Of a DNA stretch of 64,000 nt, positions 1-13,776 are shown in pieces; position 1 is the stretch's first letter; every line of letters begins with the position of its first letter. Under the pieces are notes generated by a model. The model saw only the letters and a program-made list of their open reading frames with translations, was not told the DNA's origin and searched no databases. The DNA is taken from NCBI GenBank assembly GCA_029204225.1, contig CM055112.1:1559314-1623313 (forward strand), given 5' to 3'. The translations under genes were made by a program, and so were the position numbers. The stretch comes from Diphasiastrum complanatum. Taxonomy: Eukaryota; Streptophyta; Lycopodiopsida; Lycopodiales; Lycopodiaceae.

Positions 1-1776
<1,776 letters not shown>

Positions 1777-1871
1777 CATCAACAATAGACTATTTCACAT
1801 TGGAGCAATAAACGAACACATGACAAAGTCATGTCACAAAAGTCACTAATAAAATTTATATCTATTCCCCT

Positions 1872-1939
1872 AGCTACCCCCCCCCCCACCACACAAACAC
1901 ACACGTGCACGCGCATGTGCATACACATACACATACACA
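1872..1939. repeat. C-run followed by CA/TG-rich microsatellite
   Basis: A run of C followed by imperfect CA, CG and CATA dinucleotide and tetranucleotide repeats, about 45 bases before the first LTR. Confidence 0.8.
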
Positions 1940-1984
1940 AAACAAGAAAATGAAGATTAGTTTTTGTCCACTGCATAGCTTTGT

Positions 1985-2793
1985 TGTTGAATTTCACACG
2001 TGTGGATTGTCCACTACATGTACTTGTGATCTCCTAAGATGTGTAGATGCACCAAGATCAAGACTAGATTGAGATTCAAGATCTATCTTTGATTCTATGG
2101 CAAAAACACACTACTACATGCATTCAATCACTTCCAACTCTCACTCACACGTGTGGGAAGTGTTCCAAAAGTATTCTAAGTAAAAACAAGCTGCTCTCCT
2201 CGGGTAGAGAGAGAAAAACCATCAAGAGCTCTCGGGTAGAGAGAGAAAGCTAGAAATTCAATGACACTCAAAATCCACTCAATCTCAAAATCAATTAGAT
2301 CCAAAAGGAGGAGTACAATGATACTAATAGATTCATGAGCTACTACTATGCTTAACTATGATTGGATCACACTTTGCCACCTCTTAATCCTATTGGACCA
2401 TTGATCCATGCACCTCTAAATTCTATTGGACTATATTCAAGCACACCTCAATTTTCTATTGGACCTCACAAGGTTCCACCTCTAAATCCTATTGGACCTC
2501 TTAAGCTTCATCAAACAAAAGCATGACACTTGTCTACACTCTAATTGGCACAAGTTTGGCTCAATATTGGCATTACAAGTGGAAATGGATAATGTGCCAT
2601 CTATGCCAAATTTGACCCTATCAACATCCTACACCTAAATGCTTGACTATGAAATTCTATGAGACCCCTATATCAAACATTTTGATTTACTTTACAATTC
2701 TCCACACGTGGGAACATCCTCCACACATGTGAGATTCACTTACAAACTTCTATCATAAAAAATACCAAGCTAGGATTTTGCCAATTTCTCACA
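1985..2793 (-). repeat. Element A LTR (3' LTR)
   Basis: An 809-bp direct repeat beginning TG and ending CA. It contains two copies of the palindrome CACACGTGTG (1995-2004, 2146-2155). It is adjacent to the polypurine tract at 2794-2807 read on the minus strand. Confidence 0.95.
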
Positions 2794-2919
2794 CTCCTCC
2801 TCAAAAAGTAGCTTGGAAAGGTACTAGATCACTTGAGAAGTTTGTAAATCTTTTTGAGTGGATCCTTTGGTATGCATAGGAAGTGAAGATCAGCCAAGGG
2901 ATCCATCATAGCAGCACCC

Positions 2920-5493
2920 TCACCATATCCATGATAAGATCTCTTTGGTAGAGATCTCTTGCCAATGTCTTTGAAGAGTGCTCCACCAATATGCCACTAT
3001 TATCATGGGCTTCCTCCATGCTTGATGATGATTTTTGCCTTGAAAGTTCCACTTGCATGATGAATGCACCATAAATAGAGAAATCTGAGGCTTCCAAGCC
3101 TCATAAGGATCATGGAGATCAAGATCATAAGATGTGAAACAATGATGATTATCAAGATTATGCTTTCTAGCTTGACTAGTCCACATACAATGAACTATAT
3201 CCATGATGGATCTAATCTTGATATCAAAGACTATCTTGATCTTTTTTAGGCTAGTTACTCTCTCAAGGATGTAAGTGTCCACTTTGGATGCTTCACTTAA
3301 TCTCAAGAGGAGTTTACAATTTGCCTCAAAACATGTGAAAACATGATTTTCAAAAAAGTGAGTACCAAGCTCAATCTTGTTCTTACTAGAACCAAGAGTA
3401 TACTTTTGACAATACAATATCTTGCTTTCAAAAAGTATTGGAAACACATCTAAGTCAATAATGACAAGAAACATGTCCATACCATAAGCATCATACATAA
3501 CTAGTATAGCTTTTCTTGAACTTTGAGATCCAAAAAATTCAATGAAGCAGGATAGCATTTCAAGCAAAGGAAGAGAAGCATATATGAATGTGTTGTAGTA
3601 GATACAACATGAAAGATGCCCCTCTTTGCCATGTAAGGTGAGCCATAAAGACTCGGCCATGCATCTTGAAGATCTTCTTGAAATCATATGAAGAAGAAAC
3701 TCCTCCTCACACATTGGCCCCATCATAACTTGAATACCTTCAAAAAGGATAACTTGTGATGCTTCTTGAGAAGCCTTGATCTCGGCCACTTCCAAGATTG
3801 AATCTTCATGCAATATGACATCTCTATTCACCATCACATTTGAAATAGAGAGTGTAAAGACACTAAAGGCCTCCTTGATGGATGAGTATCCAATCATGAT
3901 CCATGAGCTTGGATCATCCTTCCTTCTTGTTTCCAAGGGAATATATGCAAAGCAAGCACTACCAAGTTCACTAAGGTGATCAACCTTAGGCTTCATCTTG
4001 AATAAAACTTCATATGGTGCTATTCCTTCAAGAGCTCCAATACTCCTCAAAGCTTTGATCTTCAATGAGAATTTCTTCTCAACATATGCTTTGAATAATA
4101 AGGAATAATCATACACCATAATACTTGAAGAGAGAAGATATGTGCATCTTGTGTAATCCTCCTCCTTTGAAATATTGGAAATATAAGAAACATCAAGAGA
4201 GTTTTCACTCTCACTTGGATCAAATTTGTAGATGCCTTCAAATCTTGATCCATATGCAAGGATCTCACCATCCTTCTTAATCACACAATTGTCAATATTG
4301 AAATTGACATCAAAGCCACTATCAAGAAGTTGGCCAACACTTAAGATGTTCTTTGTAAGCTTTGGGACAAAAAGAACATTGTTGAGAAAGAGATCTTTAG
4401 AAGATGCAAGCTTCAAGGGAATAATCCCTACTCCTTCAATATTGCACTCATGCTTACTTGCAAAGTATATGGTCTTCTTGACTCCATCATAAGGCATAAT
4501 AGATGAAAAAAAGTGCTTGGAGCCACACATATGTGAAGATGCTCCACTATCAATATACCATGAGTCATCCTTGTTGAAGGTGGAAGAGGAGAAGCTTGAT
4601 GCCAAAAGAGAGCCTTCTCCATCACTTGCAATATAGTCTTCTTTCTCATTGGTGATGTTGGCTTGATTGAGTTGATTCTTCTTCTTGAAGCAATTGGTGG
4701 CATAATGGCCTTTCTTGCCACAATAAAAGCACTTGATCATCTTCTTCTTGAGATTTGAATTAGAAGCATGAGAGGTATCCTCCTCCTCTCCATCTTGGTC
4801 TTTAGCTTTGTCATTAGAGAAATGATGGTGTTGCTTCTTACTCCTCTCTTTGTGCTTGGCAAATAGAACTTTGCCATCATCATGATTGAGTGATAGCTTG
4901 TCCATCATCAAGAGTTTGTACTCTTGTCTTGATTCTTCAGAAATAAGCACACTTTGAAGGGCCTCCAAACTTGGTAGCTCCTCCTTAATAGCATAGGATT
5001 GGACAAGGTTGTCATATTCATCTCTCAACCCATTGAGAATGACTTGTACTAGCTCACTTTGATTGATTGAGTCACCAATACATGCAAGCTCTCTATGAAT
5101 ATCCTTGACTCTCAAAACATAATTAGATGCACTCTCATCACTCTTTTGACTACTTTGGAATATTTGATTTCTAAGAGTGAGGAGCCTAGAGGTGTTCTTA
5201 GCCTCATAGATGGACTTGAGACAATCCCAAGCTTCCTTGGATGTAGAACAATCACCAATCTCCCTCAATATCTCATTAGAGACATTCATCTTAATGTAGT
5301 GGAGAGCCATCCTAGCTCTCTTCTTGTATTTTTGTACTTCTTGAAGGACTTGAGGCTCCTCCTCAATCCCAAGTACAATGTCCATCACATCTTGGAGTAT
5401 CAAGATGGACTCCATCCTCAACTTCCATATTGAATAATTGGAAGTAGACAATCTCTCACTTGGTTGCAACAAGTATGAACTCATTGAAGTCAT
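2920..5493 (-). CDS. Collapsed Ty1/copia polyprotein (gag-protease plus remnants)
   Basis: An 857-aa uninterrupted ORF. Residues 1-200 are a copia gag (UBN2-type) domain with the SNYSIWKLRME start motif. A CX2CX4HX4C zinc knuckle spans C255-C268. The protease active site WYIDSGASSHM has its Asp at 315. After about residue 430 the protein no longer follows the family: the HHCC finger is absent, the integrase core is cut to a stub around 465-485 (KIKALRS without the following catalytic Asp), then the post-integrase region resumes (APYEVLF, PSSWIMIGYS). No YVDD reverse transcriptase box is present. A weak RNase H-tail resemblance (KNKIELGTHFFENHV) appears later. The usual length is about 1300 aa. 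Gag and protease are probably functional, while the rest looks like in-frame deletions joined without a stop. The alternative is captured host sequence in the C-terminal half. Confidence 0.85.
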   Translation of the reverse strand: MTSMSSYLLQPSERLSTSNYSIWKLRMESILILQDVMDIVLGIEEEPQVLQEVQKYKKRARMALHYIKMNVSNEILREIGDCSTSKEAWDCLKSIYEAKNTSRLLTLRNQIFQSSQKSDESASNYVLRVKDIHRELACIGDSINQSELVQVILNGLRDEYDNLVQSYAIKEELPSLEALQSVLISEESRQEYKLLMMDKLSLNHDDGKVLFAKHKERSKKQHHHFSNDKAKDQDGEEEDTSHASNSNLKKKMIKCFYCGKKGHYATNCFKKKNQLNQANITNEKEDYIASDGEGSLLASSFSSSTFNKDDSWYIDSGASSHMCGSKHFFSSIMPYDGVKKTIYFASKHECNIEGVGIIPLKLASSKDLFLNNVLFVPKLTKNILSVGQLLDSGFDVNFNIDNCVIKKDGEILAYGSRFEGIYKFDPSESENSLDVSYISNISKEEDYTRCTYLLSSSIMVYDYSLLFKAYVEKKFSLKIKALRSIGALEGIAPYEVLFKMKPKVDHLSELGSACFAYIPLETRRKDDPSSWIMIGYSSIKEAFSVFTLSISNVMVNRDVILHEDSILEVAEIKASQEASQVILFEGIQVMMGPMCEEEFLLHMISRRSSRCMAESLWLTLHGKEGHLSCCIYYNTFIYASLPLLEMLSCFIEFFGSQSSRKAILVMYDAYGMDMFLVIIDLDVFPILFESKILYCQKYTLGSSKNKIELGTHFFENHVFTCFEANCKLLLRLSEASKVDTYILERVTSLKKIKIVFDIKIRSIMDIVHCMWTSQARKHNLDNHHCFTSYDLDLHDPYEAWKPQISLFMVHSSCKWNFQGKNHHQAWRKPMIIVAYWWSTLQRHWQEISTKEILSWIW

Positions 5494-6238
5494 GTAAAGT
5501 GGAGATAAATAAAAGTGATGAACAAAAAATGTTGCTTCTCTCTCACTATAGGATCCAATAATGGTGTGCTACCATCTCCTATGCAAGATCTTGCAACAAA
5601 CTGTGAGATGATTCTCACTAGCTATCTCAATCTCTCCAAAACTAGATCTACTTCACATCAAATGATGGAGTATGGGAAAAGTTAGGATCAAACACTCTTA
5701 GCACGTGTGAAATACACTAAGAAACCAAATTTGACTCAAATACAATGATATTGCATGAAACAAAATGGCTAAGATCTCAAAACAATGCCTAGATCACATA
5801 TAGATGAGATTGGTAAGCATTCAACTGTGATTTTGGATCAAACAAGCAATCTTTTGACCAAACCAAATGTGTCCACCCAGGTCTAGGTGCCCTACCTAAC
5901 CCTCTTCAAAAGCTTATAACTTTTGATTGGCTCAACCAAATGGAATGAAACTGATTGCATCAGAAACTAGACAAAAATAGCTTCAAAACAAGCTATCTAG
6001 CAAGATTTTTGGATCAAACATGAAAGAGAACTCCCAAACTGAAATTGGATGTTCCTCACACGTGTCTGAGCACCTGATTCCGTACAGTACCAGGTCAGAC
6101 CCAATCAATGTCCTTTTGATCTCTTTTGATCCAAAATTGAACAAGATAGCTAGGAAAATGGGCCTTGACAATTTCTAGCTCAAGATTGATGAATAGTTTT
6201 CACTCAAATGGATCAAAATGCATGGTAATCTTAGGTAG

Positions 6239-6250
6239 GCTCTGATACCA
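6239..6250 (-). promoter_or_regulatory. Primer-binding site, element A
   Basis: The minus strand reads TGGTATCAGAGC immediately inside the 5' LTR. This is the standard complement of plant initiator-Met tRNA 3' end used by copia elements. Confidence 0.95.
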
Positions 6251-7059
6251 TGTTGAATTTCACACGTGTGGATTGTCCACTACATGTACTTGTGATCTCC
6301 TAAGATGTGTAGATGCACCAAGATCAAGACTAGATTGAGATTCAAGATCTATCTTTGATTCTATGGCAAAAACACACTACTACATGCATTCAATCACTTC
6401 CAACTCTCACTCACACGTGTGGGAAGTGTTCCAAAAGTATTCTAAGTAAAAACAAGCTGCTCTCCTCGGGTAGAGAGAGAAAAACCATCAAGAGCTCTCG
6501 GGTAGAGAGAGAAAGCTAGAAATTCAATGACACTCAAAATCCACTCAATCTCAAAATCAATTAGATCCAAAAGGAGGAGTACAATGATACTAATAGATTC
6601 ATGAGCTACTACTATGCTTAACTATGATTGGATCACACTTTGCCACCTCTTAATCCTATTGGACCATTGATCCATGCACCTCTAAATTCTATTGGACTAT
6701 ATTCAAGCACACCTCAATTTTCTATTGGACCTCACAAGGTTCCACCTCTAAATCCTATTGGACCTCTTAAGCTTCATCAAACAAAAGCATGACACTTGTC
6801 TACACTCTAATTGGCACAAGTTTGGCTCAATATTGGCATTACAAGTGGAAATGGATAATGTGCCATCTATGCCAAATTTGACCCTATCAACATCCTACAC
6901 CTAAATGCTTGACTATGAAATTCTATGAGACCCCTATATCAAACATTTTGATTTACTTTACAATTCTCCACACGTGGGAACATCCTCCACACATGTGAGA
7001 TTCACTTACAAACTTCTATCATAAAAAATACCAAGCTAGGATTTTGCCAATTTCTCACA
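6251..7059 (-). repeat. Element A LTR (5' LTR)
   Basis: Same length and, by eye, the same sequence as 1985-2793. It is followed by the TTTGT target-site copy at 7060-7064. Transcription of the element should start in this LTR and run toward lower coordinates. Confidence 0.95.
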
Positions 7060-7197
7060 TTTGTGATTTCACAAGCTGGTGAATCCATCCGTCACCCAAG
7101 GCTCAGTTATAAGTGTATGATTGTTGTCTTGAGCATTTCCCATCATTCACCCTCTCTTCTATACCCAAAACAATCGGGTCACATGGGATATGATGGT

Positions 7198-7269
7198 TGT
7201 AACTATCTGTCCATGAGAGTATGTAACTATCCGTCCATGGGAGCATGTAACTATCTGTCCATACTTAAT
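7198..7269. repeat. Three 24-bp tandem repeats
   Basis: Units begin TGTAACTATCTGTCCATG at 7198, 7222 and 7246 with few mismatches. They are in an otherwise featureless stretch just outside element A. Confidence 0.85.
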
Positions 7270-10200
7270 GCCCATCAAGTGTGATTAAGATATTTGGCAC
7301 CTGATCATGGCTCTCAAGATATGAAAACAAATGATGGCCTTTAGGATGAAACAAATGATAGATCACTCAAGCATATGAAAACAAATGATGGCCCTAGTTA
7401 AGAGTAGCCAAATTTTTGCACAACCGGGCCACATGAATGGTTATTTTGAGTACCGAGGTAGACCATAGTAATGAACCAGGAACATCTGATCCACCCTTGC
7501 CATTTCACATATTCATTTTTTGCTATTGATCATGATCCCATACCAAAGGATGTGTTGTACCAAGAAATACCAGCAATCCATCACTCATGATAGCTTGGCA
7601 TTGGTCCTTATCTTCAAAATGACTCATTGATTGATTGAATTTGAAAAATCCTAAGTTTTGGACATTCACCTAGCTCAAAGTTTATGCTTGAAATGTAGCT
7701 TTGGTCTAGTAGTACATGACACTCATTACTCCACACAACTCATTGAGGGTTTTAGTTTTACCAATCTCAAGTTCAATAGATTTAGATTGCCCTTATCAGG
7801 GAGCTTAGTTTTGAACCCTACATACGTTATCGGTAAAGTTGATATATAGCTCAAATTTGATGTCTATCATGCCAAACAGTTCAAATTTGGTCCTTGTGTT
7901 GGGAAAATGAGCATTCAGATGGCTTATATTTAACACCTTATCAATGTAGCTCAAATTCAAGGTGTATCCCTCGAGGTAGCTTGAGTTTGATGTATACATT
8001 GCAAGATAGCTCAAATCTATGCTACATTATTTATTGAGCGAGGATAATTGACCAATCATGAATTTAGTATCTTGGGATTATTCGAGATTGGCCCCTTGTT
8101 GATGGAATTGAACCTGATGACTCGAGATTGAACAAATATGATCTCTTTAATGCGAGATGGACCAATATTGGCTCTAATTACTCAAGCTTGCACATTGACT
8201 GACCAAATTCAAGGATTGTGAAATTTATAGAATTGAAATAGCTCATTTTTTAAGCCTATAAGTTGAGATAACCCATATTTGATTCCTAACAAGCGGTTTT
8301 GGTCCTTCTAACTCACAATTGATAATTGAAATTGGACCAATCTTGACTTTACTACATTCAGATTGCCCTATTAGTGAAATTGTATTTCAAAGCCAACAAT
8401 GACGCGTGTTATGTAGAGTGGGAGAGTGATGGAAAAATCATCTATGATAAATTATAGTTCAAACCAATAGTGCGGCTTAGATTCAATACGTCCTTCAATC
8501 ACTGATGCACACGCTACCAAGGTTGTCTGCTATGATGTAGACCCCATCGAGCAACTATCACTATGCCTACCCTCATTTCAAGAACTTTAGAAAGACATTC
8601 CTTTGAATTTAGAGTTGGGTTTAGAATTAAGATTTGCCAGAATCCAACCTTCCTTGTCTCGACCCTTTTTGTGCACGAATCTGCAATCTGATTGTCCATG
8701 ATGTCAAGGACCTCATGCATTGTTAAGCATGTCTTTTCACCATACAACCTAGCAAGGTATGGAATTCCATCAAAGACAACGCCCAACATGTAGATGCTCA
8801 CACTCAGGCCTTGGCAGTCTGATTGTCAAAGGGAGAAAACCCAAGGTAAGGTGGCTCAAGTTACCCAACTCAACAAAGTTTCTTGAATTTCACATGTGAA
8901 GGTCGAGTGTGTGGGCAGCCCTTAGATGAGGTTTTTAGATTACAGTTTAGGTGGTGGTTCGTCACCGCCGATGACATTGTGAGTTCATTAAACCTTATCA
9001 TTTAGAGGAAGGAGAAGTCATAATAAAATCTCTATAGGTGAATTTGTGGAAGGATCATTGGGCACATGAACAGTAGGACCCATAGGTGTTCGAGAGCAAG
9101 GACCATGAAACAAGGGAGGAAAGCTTGCTAGGTGTGAAAAAAGAGGTGAAAACTTGAGAACGGCCAGTATGGTCAACAATTTGTGATGGAAGCAAGCAAG
9201 GAGAGTTTGTGGAAGAAGAGATGTGTGCAACAAGTGTAGCCAACTCGCATGAGGAAGTTGCCACATGAGCAAAATCAGCAATCGACGACATAGAATTATG
9301 GCCAGAAGCAACAAACGATCCATGAAGGTAGCTCACAAGAGATGTATTTGAGGTAGGATCAATCGAGAGGGTAGGAGGGAGGCTGAGAGTAACCTGATGT
9401 CGCTCTCAACCACACCATTGCTACTGTGTGAAGGCATTCCTGGTGATGCACATGGGTTGCTATCTCCCGCTACCATCATTATCTGCTCCAACTCGTTCTT
9501 TGTAATTTTCCTTGTAGTTGAAAACTCTAATTGGCTTTTTGGTTTTCAAGGGGAGGCTCAAACTTGACCAAAAAAAAAAAAAAATTAGATGCCAATGTCA
9601 ACGCAGGGCCAAGTTCCAACAACCCTTCCAATCCTATGAATGGCTCAACGGCAGCATTGAAATGAACCAAAAAAATTTCACGCTCACTTCACTCTTTCCC
9701 TCCTCTTGATTCGTCTTCCTCTGTTTGATCACTCACTTCTTCTGCTTCATATTTCTCTATTTGATCACTCACTTCTTCCATAGATCCTTCCCTTGCCGCA
9801 TCTCTATACCCTTCGTTGTCTTCTCTTTCTTCTGATAGCATGGCTCAAGGTTTTCTCTCAAGGCTAGGTCATGGCCTCCATCTTGCCGGCAGCTCCCTTG
9901 GGTTGGCTTCACTAGGAGCACATTTAGGGTGTTTGGCAGCATACCCTACGTAGCTTTCTGCTTATACGCGACTTACAGTAGCTACTTTGTATGATGCAGG
10001 AACCAGTTCAACCTCACAAGTAGCGGAAAACCTAGGATCCTCTATTTCGTCTTATGCAGGTGTACATATGGGAGCAGCTCTTGCAGAAAGGGCTCAAATT
10101 GTCCGAGCTCTTTGCTACTTATTACAATCGATAAAAGTCAGATTGCAAATTGAACGTTGTTTGTGTTATGATGTTTTTTGTACAGACCATGTCTGATATA

Positions 10201-10982
10201 CAGTTCTTTGTCTACAATGTTTGAAGTCTTTAGTCATCACACATTTCTTTGGTTTGACAATCAAATAGTTTTTGACTGCATTAGAAATTTTCTGGACTAT
10301 GTATCTTTGATGAAAATTTCTAATGGTATCTTTGTTGTGCTTTTCTTGTCTTCTTCACAGTCCAGACTATGACACTTGTAGTTTTCTTTAGGTCTTGGAT
10401 GAGATTTTCTTGTTTACATTTGGAGTATTATCACCTGTCTGCAAACAGTTTAGCATAGTCAAGATACTCACTAATTCTTGAAATGTCATATTGTTGTTAT
10501 GTGTGAGTTGTGCAGAATTATTTTCTGAAGAAAATTGTGGTTCTCCACACCTTCTTACCAAGAGCACTAGGATTTTTTTGAAATAGGTAGTATTAGAAGT
10601 AGATATGTTTTTGTAGATAAAAAATTGTCGCAAGTGCTTTTAGAGTTTGGATTGGAGCTATAGCATGGTCCTATGCTTTTCAGTTGAAGATTGGATTGTG
10701 TGGTGCATATTTGTTGAGGAAGAGCATTGACCAATTGCTAGCATTTGAGGCATTTGTCATTGAATTTAGCGACTTCATGTTTAACATATGAAGTTTTTCC
10801 TTGAGATTATACACTTTACTCTTGGCAGTCTCTCTTGCTATAGCTCCAACAACAAAAGCTAACTTCTTCTGATACTATTTTAAATATTGAAGCTGAGTTA
10901 CAATGTATTTTTTATATTTTCATTTTGGTCAAGTTCCGGAATGGAATGTGTTCCAATAATTGCATACGATTGAGACACGTGT
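7270..10982. other. Long stretch without recognisable gene
   Basis: No confident gene. Weak degenerate repetition of TAGCTCAAATTTGATGT-like phrases occurs at about 7845-8020. A minus-strand frame at 9055-9336 and a plus-strand frame at 9987-10196 have fairly protein-like composition but match nothing I recognise. A short A-run lies at 9570-9583. I see no RNA gene. Confidence 0.5.
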
Positions 10983-11231
10983 GCTTATGATGATGAAGAA
11001 GCTGCAACAAAGGCATATAACCTAGCTGCATTGAATTATTGGGGCCTAGAAACAGTTATAAGCTTTTCTATGAGACTTTGATTTAAACGTCACAATTTTG
11101 AACTTTAACTCCATTCAAAGCATAATTAAAGTTTCTAATTTGCCTGCATGCTATCAACAGGCGGTCGATTATACAAGAGAAATAGAGGAAATGCCACGTG
11201 TCTCAGAGGAGTAATACTTGGTTTCATTAAG
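10983..11231 (+). pseudogene. AP2/ERF (WRI1/AIL-type) transcription factor exon remnants
   Basis: Two adjacent exon-like pieces match the end of the first AP2 domain and the inter-domain linker of WRI1/AINTEGUMENTA-like proteins. The first (about 10983-11060) reads [20 protein letters not shown], the C-terminal half of an AP2 DNA-binding domain. The second (11161-11231), preceded by a good acceptor (CAACAG) and followed by an AG|GT donor, reads DYTREIEEMPRVSEE, then a TAA stop at 11212-11214, then YLVSLR, which is the WRI1 linker. The donor of the first exon appears mutated (AT where GT is expected). No exon for the start of the domain or for the second AP2 domain is visible nearby. This is a fragment of a nuclear transcription factor gene, now broken. 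Confidence 0.75.
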
Positions 11232-12529
11232 GTGTGAATAAACTCTGGCTTTGTAGGTTTCTGGAACCATTAAGCTTATTGTAGGAAATAATGTGTAATG
11301 TCTCAATATACAACTGTTAAACTGTCTTTTGGATGATATGCTTCAGAGCTTGAATGGAATACATTTTGATTATTACTCTAGAAAAGCAATGGTTTCTCAA
11401 GGGGTTTTTCCAAGTACTGAGGTGTTGCTCTATATACAAATTATACCTTTCTGTCATAAGTATTATGACGTAAGAATATAATTCACGCTTCTTATTAAAA
11501 AATGCTTAGCATAAATCTACAAGCATGTCCCTCTTTTATAATATTTTCAAGTCCAAAAATAACTTTGTTGAAATAAAAAATGAATTTTCATAGTTGATCT
11601 ATATATAAGTAATATGACTAACTAATGAGAACTCTAAAATCTCAGCTTAATTATAAGCTTTCATATTGCTAGTACATCCATCTAATTCTTATAATAAGTA
11701 AGTACTTGATTACATGTATCTTTTTGGAAATGACAATCTTGTCTTTGATAGAGAAAGACTCCTATTATATTTTGTTATTTGTTAATCTAGTTTTGAAAAT
11801 GCAGCTTCTTGTTAGTTACAATATGATGACATCTAACACAACTATCACGAATACAAAATTTACTTCAAAAAACTAAATTTTGTAAACTTTTTTTTTTAAA
11901 GATGTTAAACAAATCATGTCTTATGTCATTGAAATGAACTAAAAATAATAAAAAATGATGATCCTTTGACTATGAACTTTTGTATCTTAGTTTCAATACA
12001 ATATATGCCTACAATTAGCACCACAAGACAAACCATTAATTAATCTGTATTTTGAAATTCCAACAAATCATGAAACTACTACACAATCTCAATAATTCAA
12101 TTATCAATGTCGCATACGATGCACTCTTTAGAATTTTTATTTCACTTGAATCATGACAAAATTGTGTAGCTAGTTCTCCTAAATAATGATGATGTATAGG
12201 AATATGCTTTGGTCTTAGAATGAAATCTATGATTCAAATGTCAAAGCTTTATAGCTCTCTTTGTCACCAAGTACGCATGTTGGGTGATCTTGAAAATTTT
12301 TCAAAATGAGAATTGTGCATGAAAACAACACTAAAGTGCTCCAAGTTATATATAGAAAGAAATGAAAAAGCTGAAGGTAATTCAAGATTGACTTAACCAA
12401 GTAAGTTAACTACCTTAATTTTTAGGTTATTACTAGCAAAGAAGAGGGGTTTGAGAGAGAGAAAGAGATGTGTGTTTGTATGCGATGGATGCAGGTTTAG
12501 GGTTCTGAGAGCTCAACAAAAAAATTTGT
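11232..12529. other. AT-rich DNA without recognised gene
   Basis: No frame with coding character. This could be former intron or flank of the AP2 gene fragment, but no further AP2 exon was found. Confidence 0.5.
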
Positions 12530-12579
12530 GTGTGCGTGTATATGTATGTGTGTTTGCACATTGTGTGTGCATGTGTACA

Positions 12580-12612
<33 letters not shown>

Positions 12613-12768
12613 TGTGTGTGCATGTGTGATGATGTGTTGTGTGTGTGTATTGTGTGTATGTGTGTGTGTTGTGTGTGTGGGTGCGTGTGTATATGTATGC
12701 GTATGTGTTGTGCGTGCATGTGGTGTGTGTACACGTGTGTATGTGTATGTGTGTGTATGTGTATGTGT

Positions 12769-12805
<37 letters not shown>

Positions 12806-12868
12806 GTGTGTGCAAGTCTGTATACGTGTATGTGTGCGCGAGTGTGTGTATGTGCATGTGTTGTGTGT
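12530..12868. repeat. TG/TATG compound microsatellite
   Basis: About 340 bases of imperfect TG repeats with TATG, TGCG and TGTTG interruptions. The long Cys-Val and His-Thr frames on both strands are artefacts of the repeat. Confidence 0.95.
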
Positions 12869-13002
12869 ATTTTTTTTTTAACCTAACAAATCTAAACAAA
12901 ACTACACATTATTACCAGAATACCAAACGTACAAATATCAAAGTAAATCAAATTTGTATAAAGTCATCACAGTCAAACATATCATATTGACCAAGCCTAA
13001 CA

Positions 13003-13426
13003 ACCAGCAAAAGCTTACCTGCATCCATCCACAAAAACCCCTGTTGGTTACACTCCCACTCAAACTCCTCCCCAACCTTTTCCTCTTCATACCTCTTCCC
13101 ACTCTTCTCGTGATCGCCTTCAAACTCCTCCCCAAATCATTCCCATTGTAGTCAACTCCCCCACTCCTCTGAACACTCCCTTTGCCACCTCTCCATCAGC
13201 TAACGTCTTGCCATCCTATGACATAGATGCGGAGAAGCACATAGTGGAGAATGATCGTGGTGGTCGCGTCATCACTCGCATGAGGCAACTCACGCATGTG
13301 GTCTTCAACAAAGACATTTTCAAGGACTGGCGCAAACAAAGTGATGAGGAAAAAAATTATGTCATTGACCAATTGTATAGAGAATTTTCAATCCCCTCCG
13401 TTGATTTGGAATTTGACCGAATATGA
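13003..13426 (+). pseudogene. CACTA (En/Spm) TNPA/Ptta-like fragment
   Basis: An open frame of about 140 codons begins after a TAA near 13000 and is extremely proline/serine-rich (TPPQPFP, QTPPQIIP) for its first half. It then becomes charged: GGRVITRMRQLTHVVF, FKDWRKQSDEEKNYVIDQL. The W-K-x-x-x-x-E-K spacing after a proline-rich lead resembles the plant transposase (Ptta/En/Spm, transposase_24) proteins that bind CACTA subterminal repeats. It ends at a stop at 13424-13426 without the usual downstream helices, so it is partial. The family assignment is by pattern only. Confidence 0.4.
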
Positions 13427-13776
13427 ATAGGAAAATGCATTGGAAGATTGATGAGCCACTGCAATGTAAGAAAAATAGTAATTATTCTTCCATAGAGAAT
13501 ACGATTAAAGTTTGAATAAGTTAAACAATATTAGTGTCTTCAATCGGGTTTATATCTGATCTATGTACTAATAGAACAAGTTTTGCTTTAATTGAATTTG
13601 CATGCGAAAATAATATATGGAATTAAGAGACAACTTAAGAAGACACTTTTAGACAATAAGATACTATTGATCAAAAACAAATTTTTGTAGTTCTGAATCT
13701 GAATCAGTATACATCTCTTGATGTCTTATCTCGTTGTTGTGTCTCTGATTGAATGAGTTGGTTACAATGAGTAGTG

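Larger units (their letters stand above)
1985..7059 (-). mobile_element. Copia element A, complete, non-autonomous
   Basis: A complete LTR retrotransposon of 5075 bp on the minus strand. It has two 809-bp LTRs that I could not distinguish by reading. A 5-bp target duplication TTTGT flanks it at 1980-1984 and 7060-7064. A primer-binding site for initiator Met tRNA lies at 6239-6250 and a purine-rich tract (minus strand) at 2794-2807. The single internal ORF keeps gag and protease but has lost most of integrase, reverse transcriptase and RNase H. Mobility must therefore depend on enzymes supplied by related elements. Indistinguishable LTRs indicate a very recent insertion. Confidence 0.95.

Noticed and set aside
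9055..9336. Copia gag-like linker on the minus strand
   Set aside because: It is Ser/Thr-rich but has no zinc knuckle, protease or other copia motif, so not claimed.
12451..12990. Cys-Val-rich 179-codon frame
   Set aside because: It is a translation of the TG repeat, and all frames on both strands are open there for the same reason.
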